This document shows positions 51,811-60,523 of a DNA stretch of 64,000 nucleotides, piece by piece; the stretch's first letter is position 1, and every line of letters begins with the position of its first letter. A program made the translations under genes and the position numbers. Source of the DNA: Diaphorobacter ruginosibacter (GTDB lineage: Bacteria > Pseudomonadota > Gammaproteobacteria > Burkholderiales > Burkholderiaceae_C); NCBI RefSeq assembly GCF_014395975.1, contig NZ_CP060714.1, forward strand, positions 930,001 to 994,000. Direction: 5' to 3'. Below the pieces are notes generated by a model. The model was not told the origin of the DNA. It saw only the letters and a program-made list of their open reading frames with translations, and ran no database searches.

Positions 51811-53934
51811 ATGACTGACTCTCTGCACTCGCAGGGCGATTTCGCGCCTGCTCAATCCGCCTTGCCCGAAGAAAACATCGCTGCCGTCGAAACCGCGAAC
51901 GAAGCGGCCGTGGCCGCCTTCTGCGCCGAGGAAGAACTCCTCGATGCGGCTCCCGAAGCCGAAGTTGAACAGGGCCCGAACCTGTTCGCCGAACTGGGCC
52001 TCGCACCCGAGCTGGTCCAGGCTGTTGCCGACCTGGGCTACACCAAGCCGACGACCGTCCAGGAGCGCGCCATCCCCTACGCGATGGAAGCCGACGGCGA
52101 CAGCGATCGTTTCATCGACCTGATGGTCTCCAGCCAGACTGGCAGTGGCAAGACGGCCGCCTTCCTGCTGCCCGTGCTGCACACGCTGCTCAAGCAGCAG
52201 GATGAGCAATTCGCCCGCGAACGCGCCGAATACGATCGCCTGTGCGCCGAAGCCGCAGCCAAGGGTGAACCCGCCCCGAAGCGTACACGCCGCAAGGACC
52301 CGACCAATCCGCGCAACTTCAAGGCAGCCGTTCCCGGTGCCCTGATCCTGTGCCCGACGCGCGAACTGGCTCAGCAGGTTGCGCACGACGCGATCGACCT
52401 GGTCCGTCACTGCAAGGGCCTGCGCATCGCCAACGTGGTGGGCGGCATGCCCTACCAGCTGCAGATTGCCAAGCTGCAGAATGCCAACCTCGTGGTGGCA
52501 ACGCCCGGCCGTCTGCTCGACCTGCAACGCTCCATGCAGATCAAGCTCGACCAGGTGCAGTTCCTCGTGGTCGATGAAGCCGACCGCATGCTCGACCTTG
52601 GCTTCGCGGACGACCTCGCCGAGATCAACCAGCTCACCAGCCAGCGCCGCCAGACCATGATGTTCAGCGCCACGTTTGCGCCGCGCATCCAGCAGCTCGC
52701 CATGCGCGTGATGCACGACAACGGCTCGTCGGTGAAGAAGATCCAGATCGACTCGCCGCAGGAGCAGCACGCCAACATCACGCAGACGCTGTTCTGGGCC
52801 GACAACGCACAGCACAAGCGCAAGCTGCTCGACCACTGGCTGCGTGACACCTCGATCAACCAGGCCGTAGTGTTCGCGAGCACGCAGATCGAATGCGATG
52901 GCCTTGCCAACGACCTGCAGCAGGACGGTTTCTCCGCCGTGGCGCTGCATGGCGCACTGAGCCAGGGCCTGCGCAACCGCCGATTGATGGCGCTGCGCAA
53001 TGGCCAGGTGCAGATTCTGGTGGCGACCGACGTGGCGGCGCGTGGTATCGACGTGCCCACGATCACGCACGTGTTCAACTTCGGCCTGCCGATGAAGGCG
53101 GAGGACTACACCCACCGCATCGGCCGTACCGGTCGTGCTGGTCGCCAGGGCCTGGCCGTGACGTTCGCGGAATTCCGCGACCGCCGCCGCGTGTTCGATA
53201 TCGAGGGCTACACCAAGCAGCGCTTCAAGCCGGAAGTGATCCCGGGTCTTGAGCCCCAGCAACGTGCTCCGCAGCCGGACTTCGGTGGCCGTGGCGGCCG
53301 CAACGGTGGTGGTGGCGGCAAGCGCCATGGCGGCGGTGGCCGCGGTGGTTTCGGCGGTGGCCGTGACTCCGAGGGCTATGGCCGCAAGCAGGGCTTTGGC
53401 GGCTTTGGCGGCGGTGACCGTGGTGGTGATCGCTCCGGTGATCGCGGCGGCTTTGGTGGCCAGCGCGAGCAGCGTTCCTTTGGTGGTGGTGATCGTGGCG
53501 AGCGTCACTTCGGTGATCGTGAACGTTCGTTCGGTGACCGTGGCGGTGATCGCAATTTCGGTGGCGACCGCGGCGGCCGTTTCGGCGGTGACCGTGGCGG
53601 CGAGCAGCGTAGCTTCGGCGGCGAACGCCGTGAAGGCGGCGGTGGTTTCGGCGGCGGCTCGCGTGGTGGCTTTGGTGCTCCGCGCGGCGAGCAGCGCTCC
53701 TTCGGAGGCGAACGTGGCGAACAGCGTTCGTTCGGTGGCGAGCGCGGTGAGCGCTCCTCCTTTGGTGGCGAGCGTTCCTCGTTTGGCGGTGGTCGTCGCG
53801 AAGGCGGCTTCGGCGGCGGCCGTGACGGCGGCCCGCGCGGTGGTTTCGGTGGCGACCGCAAGCCGGCCCATGCCCATGCGAAGTCCGGTGCCGGCGCCAA
53901 GCCCTATGCACCTCGCACCCGTACGCCACGCTGA
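51811..53934 (+). CDS. rhlE: DEAD-box RNA helicase, RhlE-like with RGG-rich tail
   Basis: A 707-residue helicase. The core (about residues 65-460) has Q motif TVQERAIPYAM, motif I SQTGSGKT with G111 in the loop, Ia PTRELAQQ, DEAD at 255-258, SAT and HRIGRTGRAGRQG. An insert near 140-170 is charged (about 30 residues). The last ~215 residues are a repetitive Gly/Arg/Phe tail (GGDRG, GERGEQRSFGG units) like RGG boxes, which bind RNA and favour condensation. Nucleotide repeats in this part are codon repeats. Acidic N-terminal extension of about 60 residues. Confidence 0.9.
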   Translation: MTDSLHSQGDFAPAQSALPEENIAAVETANEAAVAAFCAEEELLDAAPEAEVEQGPNLFAELGLAPELVQAVADLGYTKPTTVQERAIPYAMEADGDSDRFIDLMVSSQTGSGKTAAFLLPVLHTLLKQQDEQFARERAEYDRLCAEAAAKGEPAPKRTRRKDPTNPRNFKAAVPGALILCPTRELAQQVAHDAIDLVRHCKGLRIANVVGGMPYQLQIAKLQNANLVVATPGRLLDLQRSMQIKLDQVQFLVVDEADRMLDLGFADDLAEINQLTSQRRQTMMFSATFAPRIQQLAMRVMHDNGSSVKKIQIDSPQEQHANITQTLFWADNAQHKRKLLDHWLRDTSINQAVVFASTQIECDGLANDLQQDGFSAVALHGALSQGLRNRRLMALRNGQVQILVATDVAARGIDVPTITHVFNFGLPMKAEDYTHRIGRTGRAGRQGLAVTFAEFRDRRRVFDIEGYTKQRFKPEVIPGLEPQQRAPQPDFGGRGGRNGGGGGKRHGGGGRGGFGGGRDSEGYGRKQGFGGFGGGDRGGDRSGDRGGFGGQREQRSFGGGDRGERHFGDRERSFGDRGGDRNFGGDRGGRFGGDRGGEQRSFGGERREGGGGFGGGSRGGFGAPRGEQRSFGGERGEQRSFGGERGERSSFGGERSSFGGGRREGGFGGGRDGGPRGGFGGDRKPAHAHAKSGAGAKPYAPRTRTPR
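53281..53900 (+). repeat. Degenerate coding repeats of the RGG tail
   Basis: Irregular tandem repeats of roughly 12-24 bases encoding GGDRG, GGERG and QRSFGG units. They create long open frames on the opposite strand, which are not genes. Confidence 0.85.
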
Positions 53935-53973
53935 GCGTTGTTGATGGATTCCCCGCAAGGGGAACACCAATGG

Positions 53974-54010
53974 AAAAGCCGGAGCGGATTGACCGCTCCG
54001 GCTTTTTTTG
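53974..54010 (+). terminator. Intrinsic terminator of rhlE
   Basis: AAAAGCCGGAGCGG (53974-53987) pairs with CCGCTCCGGCTTTT (53993-54006) around ATTGA, followed by more Ts. A small hairpin CCCC-GCAA-GGGG lies just upstream at about 53951. Confidence 0.93.
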
Positions 54011-54109
54011 TTTTTCCCGGAAGACCGGGTCCTATGGGGCGCGTCAGCATTGTGGCGAACAGTTCATGCAGCGCGTGCGCTGCATAGGCTGCCGTTTGTG
54101 CTGTCCGTA

Positions 54110-55345
54110 CTATGTTTGCCCGTGGGATGCTCGGCCGATTTCGGGCCAGCGGTGGTGCAGGTAGACCCAGGCAACCAACCCGATGCTCATCAATGCCAGC
54201 GAGGTGAGGGCCAGTCCCGTGGCCGAATGCATCACCAGCGGCGCGAGGGCGCCGGCGACGATGCCATTGGCTGTCGAGCCTACGAAGGCCTGCATGGACG
54301 ATGCCATTCCCCGGCGGTGCGGGAACAGGTCCAGTACCAGCAGCGTCACGACCGGCACCATGAGCGCCCAGCCGAACGAGAAAATGGCGATCGGCAGCAG
54401 GGCCCAGGCGGGATGGGGCTCGAGGAACAGATTGAGCACGAGGTTCAGCGACGACATCGCGAGCATGATGACGAAGCCGTGGCGAATCTGCTTCTTGGGA
54501 GGAATCTTGCCCGCTAGGCGCCCGCTCATCCAGGCGCCGCCCATGATGCCGGAGATGCTGAGCAGGAAGAACCAGAAATACTGCGTGGGCTCAAGGTGCA
54601 GCAGGTCACCCAGGAATGCGGGGGCCGACAGCACATAGAGGAACATGCCGTTGAAAGGAACACCGCTGGCCAGGGCCAGCAGCAGAAAGCGCGGGCTGGT
54701 GCCGAGCTCCCAGTATCCGCGCAGCAGGTGGCCCACGTCGAAGGGCTGGCGGTCGGCCTTCGGCAGCGATTCGGGCAGCAGGCGGTAGTTGGCGATCCAG
54801 AGGAACACGCCCACGCCTGTCAGAAACCAGAACACGCTGGCCCAGCCCAGATAGACGGAGAAAAGTCCGCCCACCACCGGAGCGATCGCCGGTGCAATGC
54901 CGAAGAAGATGGTCACCTGGCTCATCATGCGCTGTGCTTCCGCGGGCGGAAACATGTCGCGGATCACGGCGCGGGAGACCACGATGCCGGCTCCTGCCGA
55001 CAGCCCCTGCAGCGCTCGGAACAGCACGAGCTGTCCGATGGATTGAGAGAGCGCACAGCCTGCTGAGGCCAGCGTGTAGACCACGATGCCCCACAGCACG
55101 ACGGGCCTGCGACCCAGGCTGTCGGAGAGCGAGCCGTGGAACAGCGTCATGAACGCGAATGCGAACAGATAGGCCGAGAGTGTCTGCTGCATCTGCACCG
55201 GCGTGGCATCCAGGGCACTCGCAATGGCAGGGAAAGCGGGCAGATAGGTGTCGATGGAGAACGGCCCGAGCATGCCGAGCAGCGCCAGCAGGATGGCCAG
55301 TGCCCAGCGTGGGGCGTTCCAGAGTTTCTCGGCTTGATGATGCAT
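54110..55345 (-). CDS. Bcr/CflA-family multidrug efflux MFS transporter
   Basis: A 411-residue protein with 12 hydrophobic segments, start MHHQAEKLWNAPRW. LGPFSIDTYLPAFPAIA is the Bcr/CflA N-terminal signature; motif A-like SDSLGRRPVVLWG near residue 80. It exports drugs or metabolites by proton antiport. It follows the PCu(A)C gene on the same strand by 60 bases. Its end lies about 100 bases from the rhlE terminator. Confidence 0.87.
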   Translation of the reverse strand: MHHQAEKLWNAPRWALAILLALLGMLGPFSIDTYLPAFPAIASALDATPVQMQQTLSAYLFAFAFMTLFHGSLSDSLGRRPVVLWGIVVYTLASAGCALSQSIGQLVLFRALQGLSAGAGIVVSRAVIRDMFPPAEAQRMMSQVTIFFGIAPAIAPVVGGLFSVYLGWASVFWFLTGVGVFLWIANYRLLPESLPKADRQPFDVGHLLRGYWELGTSPRFLLLALASGVPFNGMFLYVLSAPAFLGDLLHLEPTQYFWFFLLSISGIMGGAWMSGRLAGKIPPKKQIRHGFVIMLAMSSLNLVLNLFLEPHPAWALLPIAIFSFGWALMVPVVTLLVLDLFPHRRGMASSMQAFVGSTANGIVAGALAPLVMHSATGLALTSLALMSIGLVAWVYLHHRWPEIGRASHGQT

Positions 55346-55405
55346 TGGGGAGATTGTCGGGCTTTCGTCGTCCTGGCGCCGCGCCCGACATGGATGGCCT
55401 TGGCC

Positions 55406-55891
55406 TCAGTGCTTCATGTGCTTGGAGTGATCCATTGCAGGTGCCGCTGCCGCATTGGCTGCACGCACCTGTGCCTGCACCTGCACGGTGGACTCCTTGC
55501 CGGCGGCGTCCTTGAATGTCAGCGTCATGGGAACCGTGCTGCCGGCGGTCATGGCTGCGGGCAGATCCATCAGCATGACGTGGTAGCCGCCCGGCTTGAG
55601 TTCGAGGGTTTCGCCTGCCTTGAGCGCAATGCCGTCGATTCCGCGCATCTTCATCACGCCGTCTTCCATCTTCATTTCATGCACTTCGGCAATCGGCGCT
55701 GCGGGAGTCGCGATGCCGACGAGGCGCGTGGCCTCGGTGGAGGTGATGCGCATGAAGGCGCCCGAGGCCTTTTGCTGCGCCACCGTGGCGCGGATCCAGG
55801 CGTCCTGAACGGTGACTTCGGCGTGGCTTGCCACACCCACGAGGGACAGCGAGGCAAGGAGGGCGGTGGTTGCAATCCGGCGCATGGACAT
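55406..55891 (-). CDS. PCu(A)C-type periplasmic copper chaperone
   Basis: A 161-residue exported protein. Signal MSMRRIATTALLASLSLVGV ends near ASHA. The copper site H-x-M set is visible: EVHEMKMEDGVMKM and GGYHVMLMDL, the DUF461/PCu(A)C pattern, which delivers Cu(I) to cytochrome oxidase CuA. A His/Met-rich end (MDHSKHMKH) may bind more copper. No senC or cox gene adjacent. The ATG at 55891 is preferred to the longer frame to 56092. Confidence 0.88.
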   Translation of the reverse strand: MSMRRIATTALLASLSLVGVASHAEVTVQDAWIRATVAQQKASGAFMRITSTEATRLVGIATPAAPIAEVHEMKMEDGVMKMRGIDGIALKAGETLELKPGGYHVMLMDLPAAMTAGSTVPMTLTFKDAAGKESTVQVQAQVRAANAAAAPAMDHSKHMKH

Positions 55892-56315
55892 GGTGATGGA
55901 TTCCTTCAAGGGGTGGTGGATGGGGGAGCGCGTCGCGGTCGGCGGGCGGTCCTGTGAAAAGGACATTGTCCGCGAACTCGATTCCGAACGGCATTGGCGC
56001 GGCAAGACGGCACTGCGTCGCCCGTGCTGCGGCCTCATCGGTGATGCGCTGCGTCGTGCTCGTGCCTGCGATTGCTCATTTTTTAATAGCAAAAAAGGCT
56101 TGCCGAAAAAGGATTCTGCGCATGCAAATGTCCGCTCGCCCGAGTGAATCGGCGGCGTAATGTGTGCTTTTCAACCCAAGAGCCCCAAGGTCGGCGAAAA
56201 TAAAGGGTTTTTCCTTCCTCGATGCTTCATCGTCAGTGGCGCTTCCTTTCGGAAGCTGGTGCTGCCGGGAGGCTTTGTTTTTTCCAACTTCTTCAATCAT
56301 TCATTCATCAAGACC
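55892..56315. other. Intergenic region between the copper chaperone and amino-acid binding protein genes
   Basis: 424 bases holding divergent promoters. An AT-rich patch at about 56070-56110 includes TTGCT-N11-AGCAA (hairpin-capable). TTGCCG (about 56101) has no convincing -10 at 17 bases. No gene is visible. Confidence 0.35.
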
Positions 56316-57113
56316 ATGAAAAAGATCGCCGCAGTTGTGCTGCTCGCCTTGGGCGCAGCGCTGGTTGGTTGCAGCAAGAACGAAACTCCCTCCGCGCCCG
56401 CAGCGGCACCGGCACCCGCCGCTGTGACCAAGATCGTCGTGGGCCTGGATGACAACTTCCCTCCGATGGGCTTCCGCGATGAGAAGAACGAACTCGTGGG
56501 CTTTGACATCGACATGGCACGCGAAGCGGCCAAGCGCATGGGCGTCGAGGCGGAGTTCAAGCCGATCGACTGGAGCGCCAAGGAAGCCGAGCTCTCGGGC
56601 AAGCGCGTCGATGCGCTGTGGAATGGCCTGACCATCACCGAAGAGCGCAAGGAGAAGATCGGCTTCACCTCGCCCTACATGGAAAACCACCAGATCATCG
56701 TGGTGGCAGCCAAGTCCGCGATCAACAACAAGGCCGACATGGCCGGCAAGGTCGTGGGCGCACAGGAAGGCTCCTCCGCGGTTGACGCAGTGAAGAAGGA
56801 AGACGCTGTCTTCAAGTCGTTCAAGGAGTTCAAGACCTTCGGCGACAACGTGACCGCGCTGATGGACCTGTCCGCCGGCCGCCTCGAGGCTGTGGTGGTC
56901 GACGAAGTGGTGGGCCGCTACTATGTGGCCAAGAAGCCCGACGAGTACCGCGTGCTCGACGAGAACTTCGGCACCGAAGACTACGGTGTCGGCGTGCGCA
57001 AGGACGACACCGCCCTGCTCGAGAAGCTGAACAAGGCCATGGCCGACATGAAGGCCGACGGCACTTCCGCCAAGATCGCCACGCAGTGGTTCGGCAAGGA
57101 CATCATCAAGTAA
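56316..57113 (+). CDS. Polar amino acid ABC transporter substrate-binding lipoprotein
   Basis: A 265-residue protein of the GlnH/FliY (SBP_bac_3) family. The lipobox is ALVGC with Cys near residue 19, followed by an Ala/Pro-rich linker. The binding fold has VVGLDDNFPPMGFRDEKNE, LVGFDIDMA and DALWNGLTITEERKEKI typical of amino-acid receptors. Specificity (Gln, Glu, His, Arg, Cys) cannot be assigned. The frame opens at 56160; the ATG at 56316 (MKKIAAVVLL) starts the signal. First gene of a three-gene transporter locus. Confidence 0.87.
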   Translation: MKKIAAVVLLALGAALVGCSKNETPSAPAAAPAPAAVTKIVVGLDDNFPPMGFRDEKNELVGFDIDMAREAAKRMGVEAEFKPIDWSAKEAELSGKRVDALWNGLTITEERKEKIGFTSPYMENHQIIVVAAKSAINNKADMAGKVVGAQEGSSAVDAVKKEDAVFKSFKEFKTFGDNVTALMDLSAGRLEAVVVDEVVGRYYVAKKPDEYRVLDENFGTEDYGVGVRKDDTALLEKLNKAMADMKADGTSAKIATQWFGKDIIK

Positions 57114-57122
57114 GCAACAAGT

Positions 57123-57155
57123 CCGGCGGCCCTTCATGAGGGGGCGCCGGGTTTT
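57123..57155 (+). terminator. Intercistronic hairpin after the binding-protein gene
   Basis: CCGGCG (57123-57128) pairs with CGCCGG (57145-57150), with an inner CCCT/AGGG, followed by GTTTTC. It lies between the binding-protein gene and the permease gene. Such hairpins often stabilise the upstream part of the mRNA so that more binding protein than permease is made. Confidence 0.6.
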
Positions 57156-57279
57156 CTTCGTGACACCGCGGTGCTGGCTTCCCTTGCGCTGCGGTGTTCT
57201 CGCGTAAAGCGATGCGCGCCTTGCATCGCAGGCGCCGACGGCATGGGCCGCGCGCTTCCGGAGCTCTCAAGCTTTCCGT

Positions 57280-57933
57280 ATGGACTACGTTCTCTCCCTT
57301 CTCGGACCACTTGCCCAGGGTGCCACCGTCACCCTGAAGTTGTTCGCGATCACGCTGCTGCTGGCCGTTCCGCTGGGACTGGTGCTGGCGCTGGCACGCG
57401 TCTCTCATTTCAAGCCGCTGTCCACGCTGGTCAACGGCTACATCTGGCTGATGCGCGGCACGCCGCTCATGCTGCAGATGCTGTTCATCTATTTCGCGCT
57501 GCCGTTCGTGCCCGTGATCGGCGTGCGCCTGCCTGATTTTCCTGCCGCCGTGGTGGCCTTCGCGCTGAACTACGCGGCCTATTTCGCGGAAATCTTCCGT
57601 GCGGGCATTCTCTCGGTCGACCGCGGCCAGTATGAAGCGGCCAAGGTGCTGGGCATGAGCTACCCGCAGACCATGCGCCGCATCGTGCTGCCGCAGATGG
57701 TGCGCAGCATCCTGCCGCCCATGAGCAACGAAACGATCACGCTGGTGAAGGACACCTCGCTGATCTACGTGCTGGCCCTGAACGACCTGCTGCGCGCGGC
57801 GCGCGGTTTCGTGCAGCGCGACTTCACGACCACGCCCTTCATCGTGGCCGCAGCCTTCTATCTGATCATGACGCTGGTGCTCACCTGGGGCTTCCAGCGC
57901 CTGGAAAAACGCTATGCCAAATATGACGAATGA
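57280..57933 (+). CDS. Polar amino acid ABC transporter permease
   Basis: A 217-residue His/Glu/Gln/Arg/opine-family permease. MRGTPLMLQMLFIYFALP near residue 50 and the EAA loop EAAKVLGMSYPQTMRRIVLPQ are present, with about five membrane segments. Overlaps the ATPase gene by 20 bases. Confidence 0.88.
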   Translation: MDYVLSLLGPLAQGATVTLKLFAITLLLAVPLGLVLALARVSHFKPLSTLVNGYIWLMRGTPLMLQMLFIYFALPFVPVIGVRLPDFPAAVVAFALNYAAYFAEIFRAGILSVDRGQYEAAKVLGMSYPQTMRRIVLPQMVRSILPPMSNETITLVKDTSLIYVLALNDLLRAARGFVQRDFTTTPFIVAAAFYLIMTLVLTWGFQRLEKRYAKYDE

Positions 57934-58705
57934 CGCGACGCAGCAGCCGACGATGATCGATGCGCGCGACATCAGGAAGGCATTCGGCGCAACCCAGGTG
58001 CTGCGCGGCGTGTCGCTCAAGCTATCCCAGGGTGAGGTGGTGGCCGTGATCGGGCCCTCGGGCTCGGGCAAGAGCACCTTCCTGCGCTGCCTGAATCACC
58101 TGGAGACCATCGACAGCGGCACGATCACCGTCGAGGGGCGGACGCTGGCCTCCACGGACGCCGAGGGCCAATGCAGCTATGCATCCGAAGCCGAGGTGCG
58201 CAGCATCTGCCGCAAGATGGGCATGGTGTTCCAGCACTTCAACCTGTTTCCGCACCTGACCGTGCTGGAGAACATCATCGAGGCGCCGATGGTCGTGCAG
58301 AAGGTCTCGCGCGACGAGGCCATCGCGCGTGCCGAGAAACTGCTCGCGAAGGTGGGCCTGTCTGCCAAGCGGGACAACTATCCGTCGCGCCTGTCCGGCG
58401 GCCAGAAGCAACGCGTGGCGATCGCACGCGCCCTGGCGATGGAGCCCGACATCATGCTGTTCGACGAGCCGACCTCGGCGCTCGATCCGGAGCTGACCGG
58501 CGAAGTGCTGCGCACCATGCGCGAGTTGGCCGACGAACGCATGACCATGCTGGTGGTCACGCACGAAATGGGCTTTGCACGCGAGGTCGCGAACACGGTG
58601 GTGTTCATGGACCAGGGCGAACTCATCGAGGCGCGGCCCGCGCAGGAGTTCTTCGCCGATCCGCGCCATGAGCGCGCGAAGGCGTTCCTTAACCACATGC
58701 TGTGA
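57914..58705 (+). CDS. Polar amino acid ABC transporter ATP-binding protein (GlnQ-type)
   Basis: A 263-residue ATPase. Walker A GPSGSGKST, Q-loop FQHFNLFPHLTVLENI, signature LSGGQKQR, Walker B IMLFDEPTSALDPE, H-loop VTHEMGFA. Residues about 65-85 carry an insert (ASTDAEGQCSYASEAEV) as in some GlnQ/HisP relatives. Start 57914 or the ATG at 57923. Terminator follows. Confidence 0.9.
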   Translation: MPNMTNDATQQPTMIDARDIRKAFGATQVLRGVSLKLSQGEVVAVIGPSGSGKSTFLRCLNHLETIDSGTITVEGRTLASTDAEGQCSYASEAEVRSICRKMGMVFQHFNLFPHLTVLENIIEAPMVVQKVSRDEAIARAEKLLAKVGLSAKRDNYPSRLSGGQKQRVAIARALAMEPDIMLFDEPTSALDPELTGEVLRTMRELADERMTMLVVTHEMGFAREVANTVVFMDQGELIEARPAQEFFADPRHERAKAFLNHML

Positions 58706-58722
58706 TCTCCGTGCTCCAAACG

Positions 58723-58751
58723 AAAAACGCAACCCTCGAGGTTGCGTTTTT
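58723..58751. terminator. Bidirectional terminator between the amino-acid transporter and speE
   Basis: AAAAACGCAACC (58723-58734) pairs perfectly with GGTTGCGTTTTT (58740-58751) around CTCGA. U-rich on both sides, so it serves the convergent genes. Confidence 0.93.
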
Positions 58752-58763
58752 GCTGGTGCCGTC

Positions 58764-59741
58764 CTAGCCCGCCCTGATCACCACGGGCGGGAGTTCCGCG
58801 GGATCACGCACTTCCTCCAGCGTGTCGCCGCGCCGGATCGGCTGCGCGGGCTGCGCCAGCAGGTCGCGCACGAAGTTCGGCTGGGCCAGCAGCGCCTGGT
58901 GCATTGCACCGTTGTAGAGCTGCAGGGAGCCGATTCCGCGCTCCGCGATGCGGCGATCGACCTCCTCGGTACCGAGCAGTGCCGGATCGGTCTGCTCCGA
59001 TGCCATCGCCATGCACCACAGCGTGCCATACAGAGGCACGTACTGCAGATACGGACGGAACACCGGAAACACTGTGCGCACCGAGGCGGCGATGCGTGCC
59101 AGGCTCTTCGGCAGGTGGATGGGTGAGCCGAGGTGCAGGGAGATCACGCCGCCGGGAGCGAGAGCACGGCGACAGCTTTCGTAGAACTCCACGGTGTAGA
59201 GATCGGTGGCAGGGCCGAAGGGGTCCGTGAGGTCCAGTACGATCTGATCGAAGCGTTCGCCTTCGCCTGCGCTCGTTTGGCCGAGAAAGCTGCGCGCATC
59301 GCCGATGCGTATCTCGAGGCGTGGATCATCGAACGCACCGTGGTGGATGTCGGCCAGCCATTTGCGCGACACCGCGATCACCTGCTCGTCGAGTTCGGCC
59401 AGCACCACACGCTCGATCTGCGGCAGCTTGAGCAGCTCCTCGGCCGCGCCGCCATCACCTCCGCCCACCACCAGGGCCCGGCGCACACCGGGATGGGCGA
59501 TGGCTGGAAGATGCACCATGGGCTCGTGGTAGAAGAATTCGTCGCGCTCCGATGTCATGAAGCAGTCGTCGATGCGCATCACGCGGCCGAACTGTGCGTT
59601 CTCGAACACCTCGATGTGTTGCCACTGCGACTGCATGCTGGCCAGCAGGTGGCTGTTCTTCAGGTAGAAACCGAAGTCATGATTGAGCCGCTCGGCCGCA
59701 TACGACTGGGTTGCGGCCTGCTTGATTTCCGAGGCTGCCAT
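58764..59741 (-). CDS. speE: Spermidine synthase (polyamine aminopropyltransferase)
   Basis: A 325-residue enzyme transferring the aminopropyl group of decarboxylated SAM to putrescine. VVGGGDGGAAEELLKLPQIERVVLAELD near residue 100 and IRIGDARSFLG are the family motifs; DDCFMTSERDEFFYHEPMVH precedes them. The ATG at 59741 is one base after the speD TGA, so the two are coupled. Longer than E. coli SpeE (288). Confidence 0.92.
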   Translation of the reverse strand: MAASEIKQAATQSYAAERLNHDFGFYLKNSHLLASMQSQWQHIEVFENAQFGRVMRIDDCFMTSERDEFFYHEPMVHLPAIAHPGVRRALVVGGGDGGAAEELLKLPQIERVVLAELDEQVIAVSRKWLADIHHGAFDDPRLEIRIGDARSFLGQTSAGEGERFDQIVLDLTDPFGPATDLYTVEFYESCRRALAPGGVISLHLGSPIHLPKSLARIAASVRTVFPVFRPYLQYVPLYGTLWCMAMASEQTDPALLGTEEVDRRIAERGIGSLQLYNGAMHQALLAQPNFVRDLLAQPAQPIRRGDTLEEVRDPAELPPVVIRAG

Positions 59742-59742
59742 G

Positions 59743-60156
59743 TCAGGCGCGCTCGACGCTGTGCAGATGCGGGTCATTCGGATTGAATGCGGCCATCAGG
59801 TCGTCGAACAGCTTCTGGGCCTTGGGGCGGTTGTTGCTCGTGTAGTTGCAGACGTAGACGTCGAGCGTGACATAGCCCGATTCGGGCCAGGTGTGGATCG
59901 ACAGGTGCGACTCGGCGAGCACGACGACGCCGGTCACGCCACCGCCTTCGCCAAAACTGTGGAACAGGCTGCCCACGGTAGTGAGCCCGGCGGTGGTCAC
60001 GAGCTCCTTGCAGAATGATTCCAGATATCCGGCATCCAGCATCAGGCGGCTGTCGCAGAGACAACCGTAGAGATCGCCGATCAGGTGCAGGCCGGTGGCC
60101 GAGCGGGAGACGGGCGAGGTCTTGATGGGGATGGCGTTCTGGACGTGGTTCTTCAT
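59743..60156 (-). CDS. speD: S-adenosylmethionine decarboxylase proenzyme, prokaryotic class 1B-like
   Basis: A 137-residue proenzyme. The self-cleavage site ESHLSIHTWPE has E82-S83, so processing would make the pyruvoyl group at S83; H84 and the later C103-containing VYVCNYTS complete the active site. It supplies decarboxylated SAM to SpeE directly downstream. Confidence 0.93.
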   Translation of the reverse strand: MKNHVQNAIPIKTSPVSRSATGLHLIGDLYGCLCDSRLMLDAGYLESFCKELVTTAGLTTVGSLFHSFGEGGGVTGVVVLAESHLSIHTWPESGYVTLDVYVCNYTSNNRPKAQKLFDDLMAAFNPNDPHLHSVERA

Positions 60157-60523
60157 TGAGCTAAAGCCCTTTCGTTGGGAGGAAGGTGTAGCAAAAAAAC
60201 GGCAGTCCCGTTTCCGTCAGGAACACAGGGAAGCCGGCGGATCGATGGCGCCGAGCCACGGCTGGAGGCGGCAGGGGCTTGCTGCCTGAGGGACAGGCAG
60301 CGTCCATTTCCAGTCCGTGAGCAGGCTGGGCAGGGGCGGGTCGCGCAGGCGCCCGCAGTCTGTGCCCATCGTGGCAGGAAAGGGACCAGTATAGTCAAGC
60401 ACCATTTGCGAAACAGTCCGTTCAACACTCGGTTTCGCCCGGGAAAAGGGTTTCCCCCTATGATGTGCGGTTGCTCGCGCGTGATTTATCTTGATTTTGC
60501 GCAAGCATTTCAACCTCAACAAC
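60157..60523. other. speD-mlaF divergent intergenic region
   Basis: 367 bases with no gene. A minus-strand TATACT (60388-60393) may be the -10 of speDE, giving a leader of about 230 bases. TATGAT at 60459-60464 may serve mlaF. GC-rich stretches at 60230-60330 show no clear hairpin. No further feature is supported. Confidence 0.4.

Noticed and set aside
53225..53950. Possible CRISPR or tandem-repeat array, and several arginine/proline-rich frames
   Set aside because: Repeats are irregular, in phase with codons, and encode the glycine/arginine tail of the helicase; there are no unique spacers of constant size.
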